This document shows positions 31,555-43,164 of a DNA stretch of 64,000 nucleotides, in pieces. Below the pieces are notes generated by a model that saw nothing but the letters and a program-made list of their open reading frames with translations, had not been told where the DNA came from and did no database searches. The stretch covers positions 21,338,616 to 21,402,615 of the forward strand of contig NC_068338.1 of the NCBI RefSeq assembly GCF_014633365.1. The letters are read 5' to 3'. The stretch is from Diospyros lotus (lineage: Eukaryota > Streptophyta > Magnoliopsida > Ericales > Ebenaceae). How positions within the stretch are numbered: position 1 is the first letter of the stretch; every line of letters starts with the position of its first letter. A program made the translations under genes and the position numbers.

Positions 31555-33579
31555 CTATAAGATGAAAGAAAATATTGCAAAAATTAAACAGTGAAATAGC
31601 TTCTCTTTCTTTCTTTCAAGACATGTTCTTTTGTCTAAAGTAGTCCTACTCATTCAACCCTTAATTTATTGACTAATCCAAGCACATCCACAGGTGAAAT
31701 ATTAATGTCATGATGAGCTTTTGCAATCCACAGAGCAAACTTCATATTCACCAGCTGACAAGAAAAGGATTCAGAAGAAATAAACTTGGGTTGTTCAACA
31801 TAAATTATCCTGCATTGCTGTGGGTATAGTCGCAGACGATAGAGCATCTCAAGCAAGCAATAAATCAGGGGAATTCATTAAGGTAGGTGAATAACCTGGA
31901 AAAAGAATTATTTAGAGGTGTATGGCACGAGATGGAGTCTTCCTGGCAACATGGACTTCCATAGTGGGAGAGGGCATTGAATGAACTTGTAGCATGGTGT
32001 GCTCACTGCAGGAAGGTCAGAACACTTAACCATATTTGAACTTCTTTTTTTTTTTTTTTTTGAATTACAACAAATTAGGCACGCTTGTTCATTGAAGTCA
32101 CCACGGTAGATACTCCTCCTGGGATGTTTGGTTTTAGAAGTGTTACAGAGAACTGGCAGCTAGAATGCATAAGCAGAAAATTTTTATCTGCATTACAGCC
32201 TTACAATTATTAAAAGCACAGAGGGCACTAGAAGTGGAAGGGAATGAGAAAGAAGTTTTAGGTGAGTGTTCTATGAAGTATTGGATAAAGAGAAAATAAA
32301 GTACACAGTTGGCTTAGATGACATGTGGAGTGGTTAGGTGACATTCCATGGAAGAATTTGCATGGCACCAGCATTACATTCCCTCTTGATTGTGTGAGAG
32401 AAAAGAAGAAACAATCAATCATCTGATGTTGCATCAACCAGAAGTTCTAAAGTCTGGGAGTTATCTCCAGATCAACACTCGACCAATCCCGAGATTTTTG
32501 TCGGATATTTGGTTCATATGAACTTTAGACTATCTACAGAACAGCTCCTTTGTCCTTTGATTCATTAGGGAAAAAAAATACACATGCAAACTTTTAAATG
32601 AACAAAGCTGAAAAAACACAAAAGCATGCCTCTTTGACTCTTGCATTCGTACCTATTGTTTTACTTCTATCTCTTCTATTTCATTCATAGAACTTTCAAG
32701 AGTAGTGTTCAAGTTAGGGACCTTGAGCCCCTCTTGGCTCTTATTTTGCTCTCATATATAAATAGGATCCCAGAGCAAAGCAGCAACCATCCAATAATTA
32801 TTTTGTGCATCAAGTAAAAGGAGATATCTAATGTATACATCAAACAGCTCTACTGTTGTGAATTATCAAATGCACAGCTGCATAAAGTTTCATCTTATAT
32901 GATTTAAAGAAAACCTTTCTAGTGCATTGGGCATACAGGACAGGATAGTCATAGGTCTGCAAAAATCTAAATAATTCTAATGCATGCTACATAAACTAAT
33001 GTAGACTTATAGGATTTCTATAACCAGGGTAACCAAATGATTAACTGTATTGATAGAACCCAGACCCACACCAAACAGCAATTTTTAGAGAATAACACCA
33101 ATATCAAACCTTGCAGGTAAGGTGCCTTGGGTAGAATACCTGAGCCTAAACAGTAAAATAAAAACATTAACTAATTGCCTAAACTCAACTCAGTCCAATA
33201 TCAAGATAAAGCTCACTTAATCAAGCCCACACGCGCACACATGAAAATCCCAACTCTGTTCATATACACAAAATTGTCACATTATAAAAATTAGAAAACA
33301 TTGCTTTAGTTTTTTGGTGCCCATTATTTTTGAATTCAAAATTAAGATTTCAAAGCATTTGAATATCTTTTTCACAAAATTAACGTTACATAAAGACATA
33401 AAGAACGCTACACTTAGATATAATTCTAGCAGACAAGTTGGTAGATATTGTTGTATGGATGGAAAAAGCCTCATTAAGTTTAAAAGAACATAACACAAAG
33501 TTTAATAAACTCAAAATAATGCTTCCAACACTTTCAAAGGAGAATTAGATGTTCTATAAATAAGTTTGTTTGAATAAAG
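31555..33579. other. Intron 1, 3' part, nothing assigned
   Basis: AT-rich intron sequence without a recognisable gene or repeat apart from a T run at about 32046-32062. Short minus-strand open frames (for example 31650-31856) show no family motif and no splice support. Confidence 0.35.
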
Positions 33580-33838
33580 CGAAAGAAGCTATGAAAAAGA
33601 CAGAACAGTAAAGCAATTGGAGCAGATAATATCTCAATACAAGCATGAAAGTGCAAGGGAAGAAAAGGTAAGCTGTGGTTAATGAAATTATTTAACACTA
33701 CCCCTTAAATCAAAGAGGATGCTTAACAAGAAGAGAAAGAGGACTCTAGTGCCTATCTGCAAGAACAAAGAAGATATTCAAAGTTATGGAAATTACATGG
33801 GAATCAAGCTAGTATGCCATACTATAAAACTTCGGACA
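33580..33838 (+). mobile_element. LINE (non-LTR) RT fragment
   Basis: With frame changes, the plus strand reads an E-A-M-K-K-T start, then V-P-I-C-K-N-K-E-D-I-Q-S-Y-G-N-Y and G-I-K-L-V-C-H-T-I-K-L, the RT region just upstream of motif A in plant RTE-like LINEs. It is probably the same family as 6640-7400, which holds the downstream part. It ends where the TIR element begins. Confidence 0.7.
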
Positions 33839-33884
33839 AGGGCATAGTTGGCAAAGGCTCAAGGCATACTGAGGCCCAAGAGCA

Positions 33885-34838
33885 TAGTTGTCAAAGGTGT
33901 AAGGCGCACTGAGGTGCAAATTAATGCTTGTAGCCCAGGAACAAGGTGCAAGGCAAAGCGCATGCGGCACATGAGGCGCACATTTATTCAAAATGCTAAT
34001 AAAATACGTAGATGTTATTCTTTTCCATATGTACCTATAAAGAGATAGATGCAAACTTATAAAATCGCAAATGACAAATAACCAACCCTATAATAATAAC
34101 TATATTATTGCAAAAATCCTTTTCCATATGTACCTATAAGAAGATAGATGCACACTTATAAAATCACAAATAACAAATAACCAATCCTATAATAATAACT
34201 ATATTATTGCAAAAGATAATTAATTTCTTTTGCAATTAGTTCTCTAAGCGATTAGAGAAAAGAAAAAATTAGAACAAAACACTGCCAAAAACAATTATAG
34301 GAAAACAATTAGTTTCTTCTAACTTCTTTTGCAATTAGAAGAAAGAAAAAAAATTGCAGCAGAACAAACAGCAAAAACAGTTACAAAAAAACTAGTTTCT
34401 TTTAAATTTGCAAAAGAAATTAGAAGGGAGAGAAAAAAAATCAGTAGAGCACATAATGAAAACTTTTGTTTCTTAGCAATTAGTTTCTCCTAAATTGCAA
34501 TAGAAATTAGAAGGGAAAAAATAGATTAGAACACACAGCGAAAATCAATTACAACAAAGAATTAGAGTAGAACACATAGCAGACCTCCGCTTCACACTGC
34601 TAGATTTGCCTCTCACCAACATACAAAAATATGTAATCAAATCAACAGGAAATAAGATTCTAAGATGACAAATGGACAAGAAATAGGTTTCAATACACTT
34701 ATATATAAGGCATGCACCTTGTGCCTTGCAGGAGGCACATGCCTCATGCACCTCAAGCATGGTGCTACGCCTCAGTAGTGAGCACATGGAGCTACGCCTT
34801 GCACCTAGGTGTGCCTTAGGCACGCCTTTTGACAACTA
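33885..34838. mobile_element. TIR element with TAGTTGTCAAAGG ends
   Basis: Left end TAGTTGTCAAAGGTGTAAGG and right end, on the other strand, TAGTTGTCAAAAGGCGTGCC form inverted termini that continue with C/G-rich CACTGAGGTGC-like sequence. The 954-bp interior is AT-rich and non-coding. A second, diverged left end lies just outside at about 33843-33880. Such ends are common among plant non-autonomous DNA elements. I could not define a target duplication. Confidence 0.65.
34018..34216. repeat. Tandem duplication of about 100 bp
   Basis: Two direct copies that share TTTTCCATATGTACCTATAA, then ATAGATGCA, ACTTATAAAATC and AACTATATTATTGCAAAA, inside the TIR element. Looser third and fourth partial copies may follow to about 34520 (AATTAGTTTCTT blocks). 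Confidence 0.8.
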
Positions 34839-34934
34839 CGCGCAAGAGTACGTGGACCTAGGTGCAAGCCTTTTGGATGTGAGGCACATATTTAAAAAAT
34901 TTGTAAAAAAATAATTATAAACCATTATTTTTGA

Positions 34935-36045
34935 TGTTGTAGAGAATGCAGTTAATATCGTACAGAATAGAGCTAGTTAGCTTGTATGTTGTAGATAGCT
35001 TGTGTGCTGTACATACTTGTGTACCTAGCAGGTATATATATATATATATATATACCTGAACCTAACTGAAAACAGATTTGAGATCTGAATTTTTCCTTCC
35101 ATTTGTTCTCTCTCTTTCTCTCTACCTCTTATATCTCTCTTTCATGGTATCAGAGCCCTAGAGAATTTAATTGGAGTAGATTCTCTGCATCAATCAACAT
35201 CTTAGACTCAGATCTTGATTGTGATTCAGATTCTTAATTCCAGATTTTTTATCCTGATTGCAAAATCCAGTGGATTGCACATCAGGTACTGATTGCAACA
35301 TCATCTTGTTCCCTAGATCGTGAGGTTCTCCTGTGATCTGAAGATTGAACCCGCTGCAATCTAAGCTAGGGTTTGATCTGGTTCTGTGAGGTTTGGACTG
35401 GTGTTGGATTGTTGCTGTTGTTCATTGAAAGCTGGGGTTTGTCAACCAGATCTGTCTTTCCTGGTGATCTGTAGCTTCTTTCTTTTCCTCCAGTTGTTGA
35501 GAGTTTCATTATATACCAAACAACCTCAACAAGTCTCTCAAAATGTAAGTCAATCTGTCACACAACCTCAGCAAGGTGGTGGTCGGCGACCTAAGGTTAA
35601 TGTGGCTGGACAGGGAAGTGGAGAAGGATCTGTTTCAGCTAATTTTTGGTGAAGAACCAGCTGAATTCCATCAGTTTCAAGCAACAAGACAGGTCTCTTC
35701 CCCCATAGCTTCTGGCTCAGGGAGTCAGTCCAGTCTCTTCTTCATCTGGTATTTCTTTGGCAGCAGGTTCTCATTAGCCCTTGGATCATTGATTCCGCTG
35801 CCTCTGAACATATATCCAGTAATAAGTCTTTGTTCTCCCATTTTAATTCATCCAATACACTACCACCAATTACTGTGGCCGATGGCTCTCAAGCGGTTCC
35901 CACAGGCACAGGTTGTGCTAATCTATTACCTTTATTGTCTCTTAACTCTGTTTTGCATGTTCCTAACTGTCCCGATAAATCTAATTTCTGTCAGCAGCCT
36001 GACCAGATACTTAATTGTCACATTATCTTTCTGAACACTTAAGCA
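34935..36045 (+). mobile_element. Copia element F fragment, plus strand
   Basis: 5' LTR 34935-35144 (TG to CA, with an AT microsatellite at about 35034-35054), PBS TGGTATCAGAGC at 35145-35156, leader, and then only the end of gag (GGGRRPKVNVAGQGSG near 35574-35630) and the protease region (S-N-K-S-L-F-S-H-F-N-S-S-N-T-L-P near 35820-35870). The first two thirds of gag are deleted, and the copy stops near 36045 without integrase, RT or 3' LTR. The protease block is closely like that of copia D. The active-site D-S-A-A-S-E-H-I reading also lacks the usual Gly. Confidence 0.75.
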
Positions 36046-36649
36046 CACTTTGGTTACACTCAACTAAACACACTAAGATTCATCCACAAAAAGCCTCTGA
36101 AGGAGTTGTGCATTGTGCTCAAGGCGCGTTCTTTAAAACACTAGCTAGTAGCATGCAAGAATACAACTCTTAGCACCATAAGACAGGATCATAGAATCCA
36201 ATAATTATTGTATCCATGCATTTTGATCTATCTTCTAGGCTACTGACCAAGACTCAAATCATTCAAATCCCTTTTTGACTCCCCTTAAAATGTTTGATTC
36301 TATCCTTTTGTGCACTACTCTAAAGTAAAGATATCATATTTGGTAATGATCTCCAACCTTTAACAATTAATAAATCTCTACAAAAATGTCGAGCCTATTT
36401 AAACAAGATTAAATAAGTAAATAAAAAATTAATATGTCCATTTGTGGTTGTCAGTTGACTCAGTTCAACCAATAATAAAGCAACGTGATAATTTCCCAGA
36501 TAAGTAGCAATTAATTGATTAATTTTCAAGTATTGTGAGAAATCTGAGCTTCATGTAGTCATCACCTAGGTATCTGTCATATAGAGTCCAACGTATGCAG
36601 TAGGGAGGAGAGGCATTTGATTCAGGAAAAGATGCTTTCAGGACAATAG
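36046..36649. other. Intron 1, unassigned between elements
   Basis: No gene or repeat recognised. It serves as the left flank of gypsy element G (target AAATG at 36650-36654). Confidence 0.4.
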
Positions 36650-36654
36650 AAATG

Positions 36655-37303
36655 TGATAGGAATATTTTGTTGAGCCTGTCGTGAGCTGATTACAGAAAA
36701 TGGACAGTAACAGAACCAAGAAAATGGACAGTAACAGAACCAAAGTTACTCGAGTACTAGACAGGTCGCGGCAAGTAACTTAAGCTAGATAGTCAAGTAA
36801 CTCAACAGAATAATCAAGCAGCAAAACAAATAGTCGAGTGAGGGCAGTTGAGTGATGAAACACGTTAGTCGAGAAACACACACAGAATAGTCGAATAACA
36901 AAGCAGGACAGTCAAGTAAAAAAGGGGAAAGTAGTCGATTAACAAGGGAATTTAGTTGATTAATTAAAGAGGAAAAACAGAAAATGAGTAACTTGCCACT
37001 AAGTGATAATGCAAATGCAACCACACTTATATAAGAGCTAGGAATTCGCCACACCTGATCAGCAAGTGATGAGAAAAAACTGGAATATATAGAAAATCTG
37101 GTTTCATCCAAAGATGCAAATGGCTGGTCCTGTCTTCTCTTATATAGGAGAGAAGCCCATGATTACATTAACTGTTTTCTGAGAATTACTGCAGACACCT
37201 AGGGATCTTGGGTAGTTTTAAATGCCTAGTGTTCTGGGGATTTCATGGGGAATACAGGTTAGTAACTGTTGAGTGGCATGGGGAAGATGAGAAATGGAAG
37301 CCG
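36655..37303 (-). repeat. 3' LTR of gypsy G, left part
   Basis: Aligns base by base with 47170-47796. It contains a degenerate series of TAGTCGA-like motifs between about 36770 and 36960. It has a short duplication (AACAGAACCAAGAAAATGGAC) near 36700-36735 that the 5' LTR lacks. It is interrupted at about 37303 by the LTR of element H. Confidence 0.88.
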
Positions 37304-37617
37304 TGCACCTAGAGTTTAACCTAGGATTGGATTGTAAATCTGAAGAATCCGATGGGTTTAGGACCAAGAACAGAATGATTGGAGGGGGGAAATTGGACAG
37401 AAATGGGGAAAGATAACAGATAGAAATGAGGAGGAGAGTTGAAGATCAGAATAGAGTGAGAGAAATTATCAGAACGGGAGGAAGAAATCAAAGAGAATTT
37501 GAGAGAGAAAAATAAGATTCAATTATCATTCAACATATTCCTCTCATCCGTTTACAGTAGCCTTTTATAGGCATACCTAACTCCTAACTGAATGCATAAC
37601 ACTCATGTGCTTCTAAC
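37304..37617 (-). repeat. LTR of gypsy H, left part
   Basis: Same family as the solo LTR at 18184-18598: shared ACCTAG, TTTAACCTAGGAT, GAAGAATCC and TATAGGCATA blocks. Cut at 37617 by gypsy I; continues at 43098. Confidence 0.8.
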
Positions 37618-37965
37618 CATCATAGACCAAGGATGTGAGGGTAATTAGAATAATATAAGGCAGTATTGTAATAACTATGTAAAAGAATAATTCAAATTCC
37701 TTCAAGCGGGCGCGCGCTGGGCAGTTAGTTACTGCCGAGCCAACTTGTAATTCGCATATAAATACTAAATGGTAGAGGATGGGGAATTATGTAAGGATTA
37801 TTCCACAAATTCCTTTCCCTCCCTTTTCTCAATTTGCTCTTACTTTCTCTCTCTCTTCTGTTCTAATTCTTAATTTCTCTCTCTCTCTTTCTCTCAATCT
37901 TTCCCTCCTACAACACCTCCTTCCCATTTACGGAAGGAGCCCTACTGTCAGATCCGAGTCTGACA
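37618..37965 (+). repeat. 5' LTR of gypsy element I
   Basis: 348 bp, ending CGAGTCTGACA. GCATATAAATAC box near 37755 followed by a CT-rich leader. Confidence 0.92.
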
Positions 37966-37967
37966 TT

Positions 37968-37979
37968 TGGTATCAAAGC
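37968..37979 (+). other. Primer-binding site of gypsy element I
   Basis: TGGTATCAAAGC, two bases after the LTR; one mismatch to the initiator tRNA-Met PBS. Confidence 0.8.
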
Positions 37980-37997
37980 CAAGACCTGGAGTTGGTA

Positions 37998-39280
37998 ATG
38001 GTTGATGGAATGCGCGCTAAACAGTTGGAGAACAGATTGGATGCAATTGAAATTGGATTGCGACATCATCAAGAACAGGTGGAAGAGAGGTTGGAGATGA
38101 TGGAGTTGGGAATGAGGCACACGCAGGAGTAGATCGAAATACACGAAATCGCTAGATCGCGCGGTGAATGGCATTCAGGAAGAATTCACGGGACTCAGTT
38201 AGCAATTGACGGCAGCTTTGAGCATGTTTGCGAGGCAACCGGACGTCAGTTTGCCAACAGATTTTCCCCCAAAACCACCATCCGCACCCATCCTAACTTC
38301 ACTGACATACCATCCGCGACACCCAGATCCAAGAGGTGGCGGAGATCTAGTTGAATTCGAAGAAGGTATGAATTACCGGAACCAGGGAAGGACCAATCCA
38401 CCCCATCCTGGTCCACAAATGGAGATCCCAGTTTTTGATCGGGATAAGCCGAGGTGGTGGGTACGTAGATGTGAACGGGTAATCTACCAGCATCGCATCG
38501 CTGAAGAGGATAAGGTATGTTTGGCTGCATCATACTTAGATGACATGGCGGATGCTTGGTTCCAAACTTGGAGCCATGGTAGAGGGGATTTGAGTTGGCC
38601 GGAGTTCGTTAGCCAATTGTGCCGAAGATTTGGGGAGAAAAACCGATCTGATGTCATTGAGGAGTTTAACAAATTGAAACAAAATGGCACGGTGGAGGAA
38701 TATCAAACTAGATTTGAGGAGTTAAGGGCCTTACTTTCATTGTCTCGTCCATATCTAGATGAGGAGTATTTTGTTTCAAGTTTTATCAGTGGGTTGGAGG
38801 AGTTAATTTGGCCTACAGTTAAGATGTTGTTTCCCACCACAGTGGCCCAAGCAGCTAAACAAGCTCGCCTGCATGAGCTATCGATGGAAAACCTTGCTAG
38901 GAGGCATAGGCTATCATCCAAAAACAACCGAGAGGAGCACAACCTTGAGGTGTATCCTAGGGGTAATACTTCACAATGGCAGAGAGGAGGATCCATGGGA
39001 AAGACCAATCAGCCTATCTTACAGCCCAAGAATCTGTCGGTGGATCAAAAGAGACAATTAAGCCTATGTTTTCGTTGTGGAGAGAAGTATGGGCAGGGTC
39101 ATCAGTGTAAGAAACTTCTCCTAACTATGGAAGGACAGGAGGAAGGAGAGGACGAGGAAGTAGGGACAGAGGAGGATGATGAGAAGCTTAAAGGGAATGA
39201 AGGAGGTGAAATCTCCATGCATGCTCTTCAAGGTCAGGCAACTAGTAGAGTCATTAAGGTGAAAGGGATGGTCCGCAAAA
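37998..39280 (+). pseudogene. Gag of gypsy element I
   Basis: ATG at 37998 opens a coiled-coil-like N-terminus that stops at 38132. In another frame, 38206 onward carries the gag core: K-P-R-W-W-V-R-R-C-E-R-V, Y-L-D-D-M-A-D-A-W-F-Q, W-P-E-F-V-S-Q-L-C-R-R-F and S-F-I-S-G-L-E-E. The nucleocapsid motif C-F-R-C-G-E-K-Y-G-Q-G-H-Q-C lies near 39070-39112, followed by an acidic stretch. Gag of gypsy J (49600-50340) is clearly the same family. One frameshift near 38132-38206 inactivates it. Confidence 0.85.
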
Positions 39281-39962
39281 GAAGTTTAGTGGTGCTAATT
39301 GACAGTGGCAGCACTCATAACTTCCTTGATGAAACAACTGCCCACAGCCAGCAGTGCAATCTTCAAGAAACACCTCCCCTCTCAGTACTAGCACTCATAA
39401 CTTCCTTGATGAAACAACTGCCCACAGCCTGCAGTGCAATCTTCAAGAAACACCTCCCCTCTCAGTACTAATAGCCAATGGAGCTAAGATGGTAAGCCAA
39501 CTAAGGTGCAGGGGATTCAAGTGGTTAATGAGTAGGCGAGAGTTCTTGGCTGATCTGAGAATACTCAAACTGGGAGGGCGTCATGTGGTGTTAGGGGTAG
39601 ATTGGATGAAGACCGTAAGTCCATTGGTGTTTGATTTCAACACATTGGAGGTCACATTTAACTAGGAAGGCCAGCGAGTAACTCTACATGGCAGTCAAGA
39701 AGTGGGAGAATGTAAGGTGGTGTCTGGCAAAAGAATTCAAAAGTTGTTGGATCAAGGGAGTACCATCGTGGGACAACTACACTCCATTTACACAATGGAG
39801 GTTAAGGGGAAGCTTGCTGGAGATCAACAACATGTCCCTCACAGAGACAAGTCGATGTTAACAATGAACGGCCAAGTACATCCTCTTAGACTTATTCACG
39901 ATTTATTAATGGAATTTGAGGATCTGTTTGTCGTTCCCCAGTCCCTTCCACTCCATTGAATC
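39281..39962 (+). pseudogene. Protease of gypsy element I with 80-bp duplication
   Basis: The aspartic protease motif V-L-I-D-S-G-S-T-H-N-F is followed at once by a tandem duplication: 39311-39390 and 39391-39470 differ by a single base. Because 80 is not a multiple of three, it shifts the frame. After the second copy the protease continues (L-G-G-R-H-V-V-L-G-V-D-W-M), with a stop near 39664 and another at 39957. Confidence 0.88.
39311..39470 (+). repeat. 80-bp tandem duplication in the protease
   Basis: Two adjacent direct copies starting GCACTCATAACTTCC and ending CTCAGTACTA, one mismatch (CCAGCA versus CCTGCA). Confidence 0.95.
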
Positions 39963-41800
39963 CATGATCACTCCATCCACCTTAAACCCAATAGTGAACC
40001 AGTTAATTTGAAAGCCTATCGATACTCCCCCATACAAAAGGCAGAAATAGAGAAACTTATACGAGAAATGTTGTCCAAAAACCTTGTACAACCAAGCCAA
40101 AGCCCCTATGCTTCACCAGTCTTCCTAGTTAAGAAAAAAGATGGGTCGTGGAGGTTTTGTGTGGATTATAGGTAACTTAACTCACTAACCATCAAGAACC
40201 AATTCCCTATTCCCATTATTGAAGACCTGTTGGATGAATTAACCGGAGCATCCATTTTTTCTAAACTAGATTTAATCTCCGGTTACCATCAAATTCGCAT
40301 GAACCCCTTTGACTGTCCAAAGACTACTTTAGAACCCATCAAGGACATTACGAATTCTTGGTAATGCCCTTCAGCCTAACCAATGCTCCCACTACGTTTC
40401 AAGCATTGATGAACCACATTTTTGCTCCATATTTGCGCAAATTTGTCTTGGTATTCTTTGACGATATCCTCATATACAGCTCCACCCTAGCCCAACATCT
40501 AACCCACCTCAAGCTGGCATTTCAGATCCTTAGATTCCATAAACTGTATATGAAGAGGTCTAAATGTTCATTTGCAGAAGAAAAGGTGGAGTACTTGGGC
40601 CATATTATATCCGGACAAGGAGTGAGCACCGATCCACACAAAATTGAAGCTATGAAGAGTTGGCCACGGCCAAAAACACTGAAGGAGCTGTGGGGTTTCC
40701 TAGGCCTTACTGGATACTATAGAAGGTTTATAAGAGGCTATGGGGTGATAAGCAAGGCACTAACTAATTTATTGAAGAAGAATAGTTTCAATTGGGGTCC
40801 GGAAGCAGAGGTGGCATTTGAATCTCTCAAGGCAGCCATGACTCAAGCCCCAACACTATCCCTCCCGGATTTCTCCAAAGAGTTTGTCTTAGAAACGGAT
40901 GCATGTGATACTGGAATAGGGGCTGTGCTCAGCCAAGAAGGGCGCCCTATGGCGTATCTAAGCCAATCACTGGCTCCACGCCACCTGGGGCTCAACATCT
41001 ATGACAAAAAGCTACTGGCAGTTTTAATGGCAGTGGAAAAATGGAGATACTACTTAGAGGGCAAGAAATTCACCATTAAAACCGACCACGAGAGCCTCAA
41101 ATTCTTAACCCACCAAAGGGTGCATAATCAATTACAAAGAAAGGGAATCACTAAGCTCATGGGCTTTGACTTTGTTATCCTCTATCAACAAGGAAAAGAG
41201 AACAGAGCAGTCGATGCCCTGTCCAGGAGGGATGGCTTAGCATCCTGCCTTGCCATTTCAGTGCTAGTCCCGAATTGGGTGCAAGATATAGCCCACAGCT
41301 ATGATCAAACTCCTTGGATCCGAGATTTAATCACCAATATAGCAGTAAGGACCACTTCTGACCCAAACTATCAGTTAAAAGGGGCACTGCTGCGGTTCCA
41401 AAATAGGGTAGTTATTGGGGATGACAACCAGCTGAAACAGAAGATCCTACAGAGCCTGCATGACTCTCCCATTAGGGATCATTCAGGACTCAACGTCACT
41501 TACCAACGGGTCAGACAACTCTTCTACTGGAAGGGAATAAAAAAAGACGTGAACCGGTTTTCCCTGGCATGCAGTACATGTCAAAGGTGCAAACATGAGC
41601 AAATACCCTACCCAGGCTTCCTACAATCGTTGGAAATACCTTCGCAAGCTTGGGAATTGATTTCAATAGACTTTGTGGAAGGGTTACCGAAATCTGAGGG
41701 AGCCGACACTCTATTGGTGGTGGTAGACAAACTAACCAAATTCAGCCCTTCCTCACACTGGCTCATCCATTCACAGCGGCTGAAGGAGCTAGAAAGTTGA
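39963..41800 (+). pseudogene. RT, RNase H and integrase start of gypsy I
   Basis: RT runs from Q-P-S-Q-S-P-Y-A-S-P-V and W-R-F-C-V-D-Y-R (followed by a stop) to S-K-L-D-L, Y-H-Q-I-R and, after a frame change near 40330-40360, V-M-P-F and the catalytic box F-F-D-D (40454-40465). RNase H: L-E-T-D-A, Y-D-K-K-L-L-A-V, T-D-H-E-S-L-K. Integrase zinc-binding H-D-S-P...H and C-S-T-C lies at 41455-41585, and the first catalytic Asp is in I-S-I-D-F-V-E-G-L-P. The frame is lost again near 41740. The 40358-41800 part is open for 480 codons. Confidence 0.9.
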
Positions 41801-42730
41801 TGGATACAGTCTTTAAGATTCATGGCTTACCTAAGGCGGTAGTATCCGATCGTGACAAGGTCTTTACCAGCCAATTTTGGAAGACCTTATTTCAAGGGCT
41901 AGGCATCAAGCTGCACCTCTCTTCAGCATACCATCCCGAAACAGATGGGTAGACGGAGAGAGTTAATCAGTGCCTCGAAACCTATCTAAGATGCCTATGT
42001 ATCTCCAAACCCAGAAGCTGGAGTCGGTGGGTGGCATTGGCACAATGGTGGTATAACACCAACTATCATACCGCACACAAACGAACCCCTTTTGAAGCTC
42101 TATTCGGGTATTTACCCCCCATTATTCCAGCGGTAATGTAGTACTCCCCCACTGAAACGTCTACTGACCTGTATCTAAAGGACCCGCAAGAAGCTCTCCA
42201 CACCATCAAGCAAGAACTAGCCTTAGCCAGTCAAAGAATGAAGCAGCTGGCAAATAAACATAGAACAAAAAGGCAGTTTGAAGAAGGAGAGGAGGTTTAT
42301 CTAAAAGTCAAAAGGTTCCAATAGCATCTCTTTTGCAAAGGGCCAATATCTAAGCTCAGACCCAAGTTCTACGGGCCATTCAAAATTCTAGCTAAGGTGG
42401 GACCCGTGGCTTACCACCTATAGCTACCGGAAGGAGTGGGTCTACACCCCGTCTTCCACGTTTCGCTCTTGAAGAAATCGATCGGCCCTACGGAGCTCAC
42501 CAGTAGAACACTGCCAGCACCACTGGAAGCCATAGCAGAGACAGGTGAACCCTTGGCAGTGTTGGACAAACGAGTGATATACAACGAGACTGCTCCATTG
42601 ACTCAAGTCCTGGTATAATGGTCACACCTCCATCCGGACAACACAACATGGGAGTATCTTCCCGACCTCCTACAACGATTTCTAAGAAGTTCCAGCCTCC
42701 TTTAATTTCTTGGGGACAAGAAATATTTTT
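41801..42730 (+). pseudogene. Integrase end of gypsy element I
   Basis: Continues in another frame: I-H-G-L-P-K-A-V-V-S-D-R-D-K-V-F (second Asp), S-S-A-Y-H-P-E-T-D-G then a stop, and Q-C-L-E-T-Y-L-R-C. The C-terminal region has F-Y-G-P-F-K-I-L, H-P-V-F-H-V-S-L-L-K and a final W-S-H-L-H-P-D-N-T-T-W-E, a chromodomain-like remnant. At least four stops. Confidence 0.82.
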
Positions 42731-42743
42731 AAGGGGGGGAAAA
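42731..42743 (+). other. Polypurine tract of gypsy element I
   Basis: AAGGGGGGGAAAA ends a base or two before the 3' LTR. Confidence 0.8.
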
Positions 42744-42744
42744 T

Positions 42745-43092
42745 TGTCATAGACCAAGGGTGTGGGGGTAATTAGAGCAGTATAGGGCAATATTGTAATA
42801 ACTATGTAAAGGAATAATTCAAATTCCTTCAAGCGGGCTACGCCGGGCAGTTAGTTACTGCCGCGCCAACTTGTAATTCGCATATAAATATTAGATGGTA
42901 GAGGGTGGGAATTATGTGAGGATTATTCCACAAATTCCTTTCCCTCCCTTTTCTCAATTTGCTCTCACTTTCTCTCTCTCTCTTCCGTTCTAATTCTTAA
43001 TTTCTCTCTCTCTCTTTCTCTCAATCTTTCCCTCCTACAACATCTCCTTCCCATTTACGAAAGGAGCCCTACTGTCAGATCCGAGTCTAACA
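42745..43092 (+). repeat. 3' LTR of gypsy element I
   Basis: 348 bp, TGTCATAGACC to CGAGTCTAACA, followed by the CTAAC duplication. Confidence 0.92.
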
Positions 43093-43097
43093 CTAAC

Positions 43098-43164
43098 CAA
43101 TTGCTAAAATATCTCCTAACAATTATTTTAAGCCCATTACCATATTGCTCCTAGGGTCATGATA
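43098..43164 (-). repeat. LTR of gypsy H, right part
   Basis: Continues the LTR interrupted at 37617: shared ATTGCTAAAATAT-, CCTAACAATTATT- and CTCCTAGGG-CATGA blocks with 18480-18598. The next bases (43165 on) are a minus-strand polypurine tract, so this is a 3' LTR of a minus-strand element. Confidence 0.8.

Larger units (their letters stand above)
37618..43092 (+). mobile_element. Gypsy element I, full length, plus strand
   Basis: 5475 bp with 348-bp LTRs at both ends (37618-37965, 42745-43092) and CTAAC duplications at 37613-37617 and 43093-43097. PBS and polypurine tract are present, and the gag-PR-RT-RNase H-IN order is typical of Ty3/gypsy. It has inserted into the LTR of element H. 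The two LTRs differ at roughly 6-8% of positions. The first two bases of the 5' LTR read CA instead of TG. Coding is broken by several stops, frame changes and an 80-bp tandem duplication. Confidence 0.93.
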
